DNA of 64,000 nt from Sulfuricaulis sp. (GTDB lineage: Bacteria > Pseudomonadota > Gammaproteobacteria > Acidiferrobacterales > Sulfurifustaceae). Each line of letters opens with the position of its first letter. Position 1 is the first letter of the stretch. Below are positions 27,515 through 34,632 of the stretch, one piece after another. The notes beneath the pieces are model-generated. The model made no database searches. It had not been told where the DNA came from and worked only from the letters and a program-made list of their open reading frames with translations. Where the stretch lies: the NCBI RefSeq assembly GCF_024653915.1, contig NZ_JANLGY010000004.1, positions 1 through 64,000 on the forward strand, read 5' to 3'. Made by a program: the position numbers and the translations under genes.

Positions 27515-28306
27515 ATGCGTATTGAGACAAGGGGGCCGAAAGAAGGTGTATGCAATATCTGTGGTACTTACGGTCCACTTACCGAGGATCACACCCCGCC
27601 GAAGGGCAGTATCCGTGTCTCGCAGGTTGAGATGCGACATATCACAGGCTTGCTCAGCACAGGGAAAGCGGACCGAGAGTTTCGCCTGTCACAGAATGGA
27701 GTCAAATACCGGACCCTCTGCGCACGGTGTAATAACACCTTATTGGGCGCGAATTACGATCCAGCCTTTATTGATTTCACTTCCCAGATCGGCGCATTTT
27801 TAAAAAGTAGCCTTGCGCTTCCGCCGACCATGAACGTGAAAGCTAAGCCGCAGAAAATCATGCGTTCCGTGCTCGGTCATATTTCGGCTCAGGGTGTGGA
27901 TCGTTACAAGAAGGGGCCAAATACTGAACCATTGCGGGATTACATCCTTGACCCGTCTGCGCCATTACCTGCCGCAATTAACATTTATTATTGGATTTAC
28001 CCATTTCAAAGACAGGTGCTAGTTCGTGACTGCGCGCTGTCTGATCTTAAGGTGGGTCAGCCGGTTGTGATTTGGCTCATGAAATTTTTCCCTGTCACTT
28101 TTATGGTCACATGGAACGAACCAGCTGGTTACGCTTTTCGCGTTCCCATCTTATCAACACACAGGACGCTCGGGATTAATGGCGAGGTTGAATTGCCGAT
28201 CCCCCTGAGGCCGATAGTACATGAGTTTTGGCCCCAAGCGCCGACTCAGTATTCCTTTCTGCTTTATGGCCAGGAAGCCATCTGGGCTATTGGCAGACCA
28301 GCATAA
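27515..28306 (+). CDS. Unknown protein with HNH-like zinc-binding N-terminus
   Basis: A 263-residue protein I do not recognise beyond its first quarter. The N-terminus has a C-x2-C pair (VCNICGTYG), then LTEDHTPPKG, and later a second pair in LCARCNNTLLG, the plan of an HNH-type zinc-supported nuclease or a related zinc domain: D-H as core and two cysteine knuckles. The last ~150 residues are rich in aromatic residues and proline without a known motif. It stands alone 99 bases downstream of tRNA-Ser, before cysG, in an accessory stretch. A nuclease role is inference only; it could also be a structural zinc domain. Confidence 0.6.
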   Translation: MRIETRGPKEGVCNICGTYGPLTEDHTPPKGSIRVSQVEMRHITGLLSTGKADREFRLSQNGVKYRTLCARCNNTLLGANYDPAFIDFTSQIGAFLKSSLALPPTMNVKAKPQKIMRSVLGHISAQGVDRYKKGPNTEPLRDYILDPSAPLPAAINIYYWIYPFQRQVLVRDCALSDLKVGQPVVIWLMKFFPVTFMVTWNEPAGYAFRVPILSTHRTLGINGEVELPIPLRPIVHEFWPQAPTQYSFLLYGQEAIWAIGRPA

Positions 28307-28398
28307 GGTGCGTTCTGCATTTTCTACCACTTTACGGATATCCGTAACGGGATAGAACTCTACGCAGCGTGTCAGAGAATCCGGGGTATAATTCACGC

Positions 28399-29805
28399 AT
28401 GGATTTTTTCCCAATTTTCCTCAATCTCAGGAAACGTCCCTGTGTCGTCATCGGGGGTGGAGAGGTAGCGTCACGTAAAATATTCCTGTTACTGGATGCC
28501 GGGGCGCTGGTCACCGTATTTTCCCCGGCTCTCGGTGAGACAATTCGCAAATGGTCGGATGAGGGAAAGATCAAGCATGTTGCACAGGAATTCCACCCAG
28601 AGATGCTGGAGGGGTGCGTGCTCGTGATTGCGGCAACAGACGACGCCTCGGTCAACCGCCAGGTTTCCGAGGCCGCCAAGGCGCGCGGTATCCCGGTGAA
28701 TGTCGTGGATCAACCGGATCTGTGTACGTTCATCATGCCATCCATCATTGACCGATCGCCTATTACCATAGCGGTTTCCACCGGAGGACGTTCTCCTGTT
28801 TTGGCGCGCCTGATCCGCGCGCGCCTGGAATCGATGATCCCCGCCGGTTACGGCAGACTGGCCGGGCAGGTGACCACATTTCGTGAAAAGGTCAAACAGA
28901 CATTCAAACATCCGCCACGTCGCCGGCAGTTCTGGGAAGAAGTGTTACAGGGTCGCATCGCTGAGCTGGTTTATTCGGGGCAGGACAAGGCCGCGGAGAA
29001 AGCGCTGCAGGAGAGAATTGATTCTGCCGACGGGAATAAGCCCCGGATCGGCGAGGTATACCTGGTTGGTGGAGGCCCGGGAGACCCCGATTTGCTGACT
29101 TTTCGCGCGCTGCGGTTGATGCAGCAGGCGGATGTGGTTGTCTACGACCGGTTGGTGTCGCCAGCCGTGCTGGAGTTGGTGCGGCGCGATGCCGAACGCA
29201 TTTACGCCGGTAAGGAGCGCGATAATCATGCGCTTCCGCAGGAGGACATCAATCACCTGCTGGTGCGGCTGGCAAAAGAAGGCAAGTGCGTGGTGCGGCT
29301 CAAGGGTGGCGACCCCTTCATCTTTGGCCGCGGTGGTGAGGAAATTGACACGCTGGCAGCCGAAGGCATTCCGTTCCAGGTGGTGCCCGGTATCACTGCC
29401 GCCGCTGGATGTGCGGCTTACGCCGGTATTCCCCTCACTCACCGCGACTATGCCCAGTCAGTCGTGTTTGTGACCGGGCATTTGCAGGATGGCACCGTCA
29501 ATCTGAACTGGAAGGCGTTGGTGCAACCGGACCAGACCATCGTCTTTTATATGGGTCTGCATGGCGTTGAATCAATCTGCCGCGAGCTGATCAAACATGG
29601 CCTGCCGGCGAACATGCCGGCGGCACTGGTGCAGCAGGGCACCACACGCAATCAGCGGGTGCTGACCGGCGATCTGAGCAGTCTTCCGGAAATCGTGAAG
29701 CAGGCCAAGGTCAAACCACCGACGCTGATTATTGTCGGCGAGGTTATCAAGCTGCACGAGAAATTGAAGTGGTTCCATCCGACGCCTGCCAGCGGAGACC
29801 AGTGA
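28399..29805 (+). CDS. cysG: Sirohaem synthase (multifunctional)
   Basis: A 468-residue fusion enzyme that makes sirohaem from uroporphyrinogen III. The N-terminal precorrin-2 dehydrogenase/ferrochelatase half has [20 protein letters not shown]; the C-terminal methyltransferase half has [35 protein letters not shown] and [20 protein letters not shown]. The ATG at 28399 is preferred, giving the family N-terminus. Sirohaem is the prosthetic group of DsrAB, encoded about 15 kb away, and also of assimilatory sulfite and nitrite reductases. In Pseudomonas-like genomes cysG also follows serS and is adjacent to tusBCDE, the relatives of dsrEFHC. Confidence 0.96.
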   Translation: MDFFPIFLNLRKRPCVVIGGGEVASRKIFLLLDAGALVTVFSPALGETIRKWSDEGKIKHVAQEFHPEMLEGCVLVIAATDDASVNRQVSEAAKARGIPVNVVDQPDLCTFIMPSIIDRSPITIAVSTGGRSPVLARLIRARLESMIPAGYGRLAGQVTTFREKVKQTFKHPPRRRQFWEEVLQGRIAELVYSGQDKAAEKALQERIDSADGNKPRIGEVYLVGGGPGDPDLLTFRALRLMQQADVVVYDRLVSPAVLELVRRDAERIYAGKERDNHALPQEDINHLLVRLAKEGKCVVRLKGGDPFIFGRGGEEIDTLAAEGIPFQVVPGITAAAGCAAYAGIPLTHRDYAQSVVFVTGHLQDGTVNLNWKALVQPDQTIVFYMGLHGVESICRELIKHGLPANMPAALVQQGTTRNQRVLTGDLSSLPEIVKQAKVKPPTLIIVGEVIKLHEKLKWFHPTPASGDQ

Positions 29806-30082
29806 GGTCAGTTCGTTTTAGAAACAGGATGCCAGACAACGCTTGATTTTGCATCAAGTGGGCGACATGCTTGTCGACGGCGAGGCCGGTGAGAAAGGCT
29901 GTGATTTCTTGCTCACCTATTTCGAGGGGGGGGTAACGCTGCGCACCTAGTCGATCTGTTTGGGTGGCTGGAAAGGAGTGGTGTATTTCTGAACCAGTAT
30001 CGGGTGTGTGTAATATTGAGTGTCTTGTAAAAACATTAGATTACAGACAATGAAAAAGATTATACGCCTCGCTGGTGTCTTT
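29806..30082. other. Gene-free stretch after cysG
   Basis: I see no gene in this part. Several short open frames have no recognisable sequence or ribosome-binding site. A small palindrome (GACATGCTTGTC) is the only other structure before the terminator. Confidence 0.5.
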
Positions 30083-30110
30083 ACACCCGAATTTTCGGGT
30101 GTCTATTTTT
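30083..30110 (+). terminator. Intrinsic terminator, probably for cysG
   Basis: An 8-base stem ACACCCGA/TCGGGTGT with a four-base loop ATTT is followed by CTATTTTT. It lies two bases before the left boundary of the gene cassette. Confidence 0.75.
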
Positions 30111-30112
30111 AG

Positions 30113-31130
30113 TTAGACCTTCCAAACAGGGCGCGCTATGCGAGAAATTTCTCCAGAGGAAGCCAAAGATAAATTCGGCGTTTTCACTCGCCACCACGAA
30201 CTAGATCTAGGCGGTGAAAAGCGATTTCGCTTATACAAGAATGATGGCACTGGTTACATTCGGACAGATCGCAGTGAGGCGAAAGGTGAATGGCAGGAAG
30301 GGCATTGGCACGACAAAATTATGGAGACTTATATCATTCAGTGCGGATGGATCGGTTTTGCCGAGTTAATCGAAGGGGCCTTGAAGGTTCAGGTGCTTAA
30401 GGAAGGGGCAATTGTTACGACTAGGCCCGGAATAAGTCACAACGTGTATATGCCTAATGGAGCGGTAATTCATACGGTGAAGCACGGCATAGGAGAAGGC
30501 GAAGATCGCATGCCAGATAAGAACATCACTCAAATGACTAAGGGGCTGTCTGAATCAGCAATTCATACTCTTGCCCGGCAAAACAACGGCAGTACTGCAC
30601 GGGCCGCGACCACCTACTGTGATGAATATCGTCACTTCGACAACCTGATATGGCAGTTGCCTGGCTGGTCTACAGCTGTGTTTCTAGGTGCAGCAGCGAT
30701 CTTAGGCCAAGCGAATGTCCAGAGCGCCCAGAAATTGATGCCTGGAACAAACCTAATGATATTCGTTGTCGGCTTCTTGGCGATCGTATTCATGTTCTTG
30801 TTGGGGTTAACCCAAGTTCTTGTTCGTTTCCGCCGACATCAACGTCCTCTAAAGATATATTCGCGTACACCTTGGTATTCTTCGGCTTCAACATACCTTC
30901 AGTTGTTCGTAACCATTCAAGCGTTCTCGGTATTGTTTCTTCTGTTGGTGATCTCAGGGGTTTCAGCGCCCTGGGCAGGGGTAATCTGCGCTGTTATTAC
31001 TATTGTGCTCTCCATCATACGAGAGCGTGCACTTCGAAGCAGTAACCGTGCCGGGCAGGTCTAACACGTCGCTCAACCTGACTCGCCACGTCGGCGCTGC
31101 GCGCCTCGTGGCTCGCAGGTTAGCTTAGCG
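30113..31130 (+). mobile_element. Integron-type gene cassette (no integrase nearby)
   Basis: A core site GTTAGAC at 30112-30118 is the exact reverse complement of the inverse core GTCTAAC at 31059-31065, which begins an attC-like site. This is the defining relation between the two ends of a linear inserted cassette, giving boundaries G/TT at 30112/30113 and 31130/31131. One gene fills it, starting 25 bases from the left end and ending inside the attC site. No integron integrase gene or attI is seen within the window, so this is either an insertion at a secondary site or a relic. Confidence 0.75.
30138..31064 (+). CDS. Cupin-like domain fused to a membrane domain (unknown function)
   Basis: A 308-residue protein I cannot assign to a named family. 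Residues ~1-130 look like a cupin: EGHWHDKIMETYIIQCGWIG (candidate metal-binding histidines and a glutamate), then VLKEGAIVTTRPGISHNVYM with a further histidine. Residues ~170-300 hold three to four membrane helices (LMIFVVGFLAIVFMFLLGL, YLQLFVTIQAFSVLFLLLVI, VICAVITIVLSIIRERALR) separated by basic loops, preceded by DEYRHFDNLIWQLPGW. The layout of a soluble sensor or ligand-binding domain ahead of a membrane module recalls membrane effectors of anti-phage systems, but no nucleotide cyclase is adjacent. It is the sole gene of an attC-bounded cassette. Confidence 0.6.
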   Translation: MREISPEEAKDKFGVFTRHHELDLGGEKRFRLYKNDGTGYIRTDRSEAKGEWQEGHWHDKIMETYIIQCGWIGFAELIEGALKVQVLKEGAIVTTRPGISHNVYMPNGAVIHTVKHGIGEGEDRMPDKNITQMTKGLSESAIHTLARQNNGSTARAATTYCDEYRHFDNLIWQLPGWSTAVFLGAAAILGQANVQSAQKLMPGTNLMIFVVGFLAIVFMFLLGLTQVLVRFRRHQRPLKIYSRTPWYSSASTYLQLFVTIQAFSVLFLLLVISGVSAPWAGVICAVITIVLSIIRERALRSSNRAGQV

Positions 31131-31136
31131 TTATGC
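31059..31136 (+). other. attC recombination site
   Basis: A 78-base imperfect palindrome running from GTCTAAC (R'') to GTTATGC (R'). Paired inner blocks are CGCTCAACCTG with CAGGTTAGCTTAGCG and GCCACG with CGTGGC, with a 15-base centre. The stop codon of the upstream gene lies in R'', as is common for cassette genes. Confidence 0.8.
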
Positions 31137-31163
31137 CGCTAAGCCCGGCGAGGAGAAGTCGAA

Positions 31164-31445
31164 ATGAGGTATTCCCCGAAATATGCAATTCAGGCTGGTG
31201 GAGACATGCGTCAGTGGAGCAACCCAGAACGCACTTTCCGCTTCAGCCTGGTTAAAGTTAACTTTGACTGCGAACCCGATGCATACCCGGGCGTTTTGAT
31301 TCTCACCGATCAGAGCTACAAGGAAGCCTTCGGCGAACGTTCTGTCCTCCAAACATCGGACCCTGACTATGAAGTAGTGAAGAGGCGAATAGAGACTCTT
31401 AACACCGAAGTCAACGAAATGCTGAAGTCCGATATTGAAAAATAG
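31164..31445 (+). CDS. Small unknown protein next to the attC site
   Basis: A 93-residue soluble, acidic protein without a recognised family. It contains RQWSNPERTFRFSLVKVNF and a C-terminal predicted helix EVVKRRIETLNTEVNEMLKS. AGGAG precedes its ATG by nine bases, and the whole leader from the attC core (31130) to the start is only 33 bases, the compact form typical of a cassette gene. No second attC could be found behind it, only the GTTATGT sequence at 31550-31556. It may be the first half of a degraded second cassette. Confidence 0.6.
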   Translation: MRYSPKYAIQAGGDMRQWSNPERTFRFSLVKVNFDCEPDAYPGVLILTDQSYKEAFGERSVLQTSDPDYEVVKRRIETLNTEVNEMLKSDIEK

Positions 31446-31454
31446 CCCGCGTAG

Positions 31455-31480
31455 GGCGCAATAGCGCAGCGTATTGCGCC
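31455..31480. repeat. Hairpin just after the small cassette-like gene
   Basis: GGCGCAATA and its exact complement TATTGCGCC enclose GCGCAGCG. It begins nine bases after the stop codon and may act as a transcript end or be a dispersed GTAGGGCGCAATA-type repeat. Confidence 0.6.
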
Positions 31481-31486
31481 GCATGC

Positions 31487-31595
31487 TTGAGGATGAAATC
31501 GTTCGTCCAAGCCCGTTATCGACGTGCCTGGTATCCGGTATTTCACTGCGTTATGTTGTAACGAAGGGCTCATGTCCTACGCCACTATTATTTTA
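31487..31595. other. Gene-free stretch with weak inverted repeat
   Basis: GCTTGAGGATGAA pairs imperfectly with TTCGTCCAAGC near 31485-31512, and GTTATGT at 31550 resembles a cassette core site. Nothing here supports a gene. Confidence 0.4.
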
Positions 31596-31725
31596 GGGAA
31601 CCTCTAAATATTTCTTCTCATGTAGGTTGGGTCAAGTTACGTTACGGCGGACCCAACAAAATCACATTGTTCGGTGGGTATCGCTTCGCTCAACCCACCC
31701 TACATTTGAATTATTAGAGGTTCCC
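31596..31725. mobile_element. MITE-like element
   Basis: A 130-base element with perfect 12-base terminal inverted repeats GGGAACCTCTAA (31596-31607) and TTAGAGGTTCCC (31714-31725), flanked on both sides by TTTA (31592-31595 and 31726-31729), a likely target duplication. The inside carries TGTAGGTTGGGTC and CAACCCACCCTACA palindromic parts and no coding capacity. The parent transposase family is not identified. Confidence 0.75.
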
Positions 31726-31749
31726 TTTAGTTAAAGATATCTTGAGCTG

Positions 31750-32427
31750 TTACTCCGTGGACCTGGCAGCATCTGCTGCTTTTTTCCGTCCCAGCCCCTG
31801 TTCCACCGCAATCACGGCGGCTTCCACGCGCGAATGCACCCCCAGTTTTCGCAGGATGGCCTTGACGTGAAGTTTGACGGTGCCGTCCGTAATACTCAGA
31901 TCGCGGGCAATCATCTTGTTGCTCTGACCCTCGGCGACGTGTCTCAGAATTTCCATCTCGCGCGGAGTCAGGCCTGAAAGCGGCGCGGCGGAGCGTTTAG
32001 GTGGTTCGTTCGTCTGGCCCTGCACAATACGCGCGAGCGTTCCGACCATTTCCTTGGCGACCACGTTGTCGCCGCGCAGGGCGGCCTCCAGCGCCGGCAC
32101 CAGGTCTTCGGGCTCCATGTCCTTGAGCAGATAACCCTCGGCGCCGCCGCGCAGGGCGGCGCGCAGATCGGCATCGTCCCGGCTCATGGTCAGCATGAGT
32201 ATGGGCACCGTGACATTGCTGGCGCGCAGTTTTTCGAGGGTTTCGATGCCGTTCATCCCGGGCATTTTGATGTCCAGCAGTATGACATCGGGTACGAGTG
32301 CCAAAGCCTGTTTGATGCCTTCGTCGCCGCTGCCAACGGATGCTGCTACTTCCACGCCCCGACTGCGCAGCAGCTCCTCAAGGCCCTTGCGGACCAGGGC
32401 ATGATCATCGATTAGCAGAACGCGCAA
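31750..32427 (-). CDS. NarL/FixJ-family response regulator
   Basis: A 225-residue DNA-binding regulator. The receiver domain has the acidic pocket (LLIDDHALVRKGL), the phospho-acceptor aspartate in VILLDIKMPGMNG at about residue 55, and a conserved lysine (GYLLKDMEP). The C-terminal LuxR-type helix-turn-helix contains LTPREMEILRHVAEGQSNKM. It follows the histidine kinase gene by 20 bases on the same strand, so they form a two-component pair. The position directly downstream of dsrR suggests, but does not prove, control of sulfur or nitrogen respiration genes. Confidence 0.9.
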   Translation of the reverse strand: MRVLLIDDHALVRKGLEELLRSRGVEVAASVGSGDEGIKQALALVPDVILLDIKMPGMNGIETLEKLRASNVTVPILMLTMSRDDADLRAALRGGAEGYLLKDMEPEDLVPALEAALRGDNVVAKEMVGTLARIVQGQTNEPPKRSAAPLSGLTPREMEILRHVAEGQSNKMIARDLSITDGTVKLHVKAILRKLGVHSRVEAAVIAVEQGLGRKKAADAARSTE

Positions 32428-32447
32428 TCCGGATCCCCTTTGTTCTG

Positions 32448-34076
32448 TTATTTTGCCGCGGCGGTCTGGTGCGGCGCGAGCGGAAACGATAACACAATAC
32501 GTGTGCCTTCACCGGGCTCGCTTTCAATGGTGAGTTCGCCTGGCAGACGTTCCGCGCGTTCGCGCATCACGGAAAGCCCGATGTGTTCGCCGGGTCGCGC
32601 CTCAGAAACTGCCGCGATGCCCTCGCCATCGTCCTCGATCAGCAGGGTATAGGCCCCACGACTGTCGTTATTGAGCAATATACGGGCGTTGCAGGCGTGG
32701 CTGTGCTGGCGGATGTTCGACAGGGCTTCTTTGACGATGTGGAAAATCTGGCTTTCCTGAAGTGGCGTGAGGTTGAGCTTTTGGCATTCGTTGTGAAAAT
32801 AAACATTGATCCCGGTTTCCTGGCTGAAGCGTTCCACCATGCCGGCCACAGCGGGCACCAGCCCACGCTCATCAATTTTCAACCGGTAATTGGCCAGCAG
32901 TTCACGCAGGCTGACATGTGCCTCCTCGATAGCAGTTCGCAGGTGGCGCACCTCGCTTTGGGAGACGCGCAGGTCCTTCTTGTGCAAGGATTCGCCGAGC
33001 ATTTTGACCTGCAGGCGCATGCTGACCAGTCCCTGCGCCAGTGAATCATGCAATTCATTGCCGATGATGTTGCGCTCTTCCATGATGGCGAGCTGTCGCG
33101 CCTGGTTGTCGAGCCGGGATTTTTCGAGCGCCAGGCCAAGATGTTTGCCGATACTGTTCAGCAGATCATGGATATCCTCCCCCAGTGCTGACATGGGCCG
33201 GTCAAGGAACAAGTTGTAAACACCCACGATACGATCCTGGTAAGTGACGGGGACCACGACAAATTCCTGGCAGTCCTGATTCAGCATCGGTGTGCCCAGC
33301 AGTTTGGCGCAGGGCTGGGTTCCGCGCTGGATACGGATGCCGCCTTCTTTGGCGGCCCAACCGCACTGACACAGGCTGGTATCCATCGAGCGGTCTTTCT
33401 CCACCACTTCCGCCGACAGGCCGCGACTGGCGACGAGGCGTGTCTGGCCGTTGTTCGTGAGTATGCGCACGGTCGCGGCGCGCGCATCCACCAGTTCGAT
33501 GAAGGTGTCGAGGAAACTTTCCAGCAGTTTGTCGAGATCGCCCGGCTGGCTGAGGCTTGAAGCGATGTCGTAAAGAATATCCAGTGACTGGGTTTTGCGC
33601 GCCAGTCGCACGGTTTGGGCGCGTACGTGTGAATCCATATCCATGGTCAGCGATTTGAGCTCATCGCTCAGGCGGTTCATGTCTTGCGCCAGCTCGCGAA
33701 ATTCGCCGTTTTCGGGAACCGGAATGCGAGCCGAAAGGTTACCGCTGCGCATACGCAGCGACCAATTCCGCAGGTGAGCCAAGGGCTCCACCAGATCGTG
33801 GCGCACGCGCGCGATAATCAGCCAGATCAGCGCGAGGCCCGTCAGCATCAGCAGACCCAGCAGGGGATAAAGCGCATAGGCATGTTGCGGATAGGCCAGG
33901 ATAACAAACGCTTCCGCCCCCACGCCGGCAAAGATCAAGGCCAGACCCAACAACGGCAATGACAGGCGATTCAGGAAAAGCCTGTGCGTTTTTCGCTGCC
34001 ATTCCGTGGCGGGCGGTATTGCCAGCGTGGCCGGCCGGGGAGATCCTGACCTTGTCTGTTCGGGAGAAGTACTCAT
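32448..34076 (-). CDS. NarX-type membrane histidine kinase with GAF domain
   Basis: A 542-residue kinase. Two membrane helices (about residues 34-60 and 69-90) are separated by only ~8 residues, so the large periplasmic nitrate-sensing loop of NarX is missing. A HAMP domain follows, then a GAF domain (~165-320) with four cysteines (SLCQCGWAA, QPCAKLLG, NQDCQEFV) that could hold a redox or metal site. The dimerisation box is ERNIIGNELHDSLAQGL with the phospho-acceptor histidine; the ATPase has NIRQHSHACNA, DDGEGI and EPGEGTRI. The start at 34076 is preferred over longer frames. It is paired with the response regulator. Confidence 0.88.
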   Translation of the reverse strand: MSTSPEQTRSGSPRPATLAIPPATEWQRKTHRLFLNRLSLPLLGLALIFAGVGAEAFVILAYPQHAYALYPLLGLLMLTGLALIWLIIARVRHDLVEPLAHLRNWSLRMRSGNLSARIPVPENGEFRELAQDMNRLSDELKSLTMDMDSHVRAQTVRLARKTQSLDILYDIASSLSQPGDLDKLLESFLDTFIELVDARAATVRILTNNGQTRLVASRGLSAEVVEKDRSMDTSLCQCGWAAKEGGIRIQRGTQPCAKLLGTPMLNQDCQEFVVVPVTYQDRIVGVYNLFLDRPMSALGEDIHDLLNSIGKHLGLALEKSRLDNQARQLAIMEERNIIGNELHDSLAQGLVSMRLQVKMLGESLHKKDLRVSQSEVRHLRTAIEEAHVSLRELLANYRLKIDERGLVPAVAGMVERFSQETGINVYFHNECQKLNLTPLQESQIFHIVKEALSNIRQHSHACNARILLNNDSRGAYTLLIEDDGEGIAAVSEARPGEHIGLSVMRERAERLPGELTIESEPGEGTRIVLSFPLAPHQTAAAK

Positions 34077-34264
34077 ATATACGCCGCATCCGTGAGCGGC
34101 GGGAAACCTTTGATCATTAGATAGATTAGCCTTGGCGCCGGATGGCGTCCAGCCGGATAACGGTAAAACCATACATACCGTGGGTGCCCATGCCAATCAG
34201 TATGTCAGCATGCCAACGATCGAGATGAAGAGGTGTTTGTCGAGGGCGCAGGATAAGGACTGTC

Positions 34265-34591
34265 TCACGCCTGGCCCTCGGTCGGGGGCGAAGCAGCATG
34301 CGCCGGATCGTTGGGGTTGACGAAGATGAATTGGCGCTCGCCCGGGCTGATCTCAACAAAATCAAGCGTGGCGCCTGTGATCAGCTCCTTGCTGGAGTTT
34401 GAGATGAGCACCTTGATTCCTTCAGATTCGAAATGCACATCATCGGTACCTTCGTCATCAAAGCCCATGCCGTAAACGAACGTACCATCTTCATCTTTGC
34501 GCACCGCGATGCGCAGAGACAAGTTTTGTGCGTTGCTGTGTTCCGACGATTGGCGTACTTGCGCGGCGGCTTCTGGAGTGATCTTGATCAT
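34265..34591 (-). CDS. dsrR: DsrR, A-type carrier-like protein without cysteines
   Basis: A 108-residue protein with the IscA/SufA fold: IKITPEAAAQVRQSSEHS at the start, GMGFDDEGTDDVHFESEGIK in the middle and TLDFVEISPGERQFIFVNPN. It has no cysteine at all, so the three iron-sulfur ligands of A-type carriers are absent. This is the known hallmark of DsrR, which in Allochromatium affects dsr expression after transcription. It begins 41 bases after dsrN. The start at 34591 gives the family N-terminus. The usual following gene dsrS is absent and a two-component system stands in its place. Confidence 0.9.
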   Translation of the reverse strand: MIKITPEAAAQVRQSSEHSNAQNLSLRIAVRKDEDGTFVYGMGFDDEGTDDVHFESEGIKVLISNSSKELITGATLDFVEISPGERQFIFVNPNDPAHAASPPTEGQA

Positions 34592-34632
34592 AAACGCGTT
34601 CTCAGGCGGAGGTGGGTGGCTGGGCGTGACGC

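Noticed and set aside
29806-30137. Integron integrase or attI at the left side of the cassette
   Set aside because: No tyrosine-recombinase motifs in any frame and no attI-like sequence apart from the single core site.
30650-31045. Second gene in another frame within the cupin-membrane gene
   Set aside because: It overlaps completely with the membrane domain, lacks a start signal and shows no recognisable protein features.
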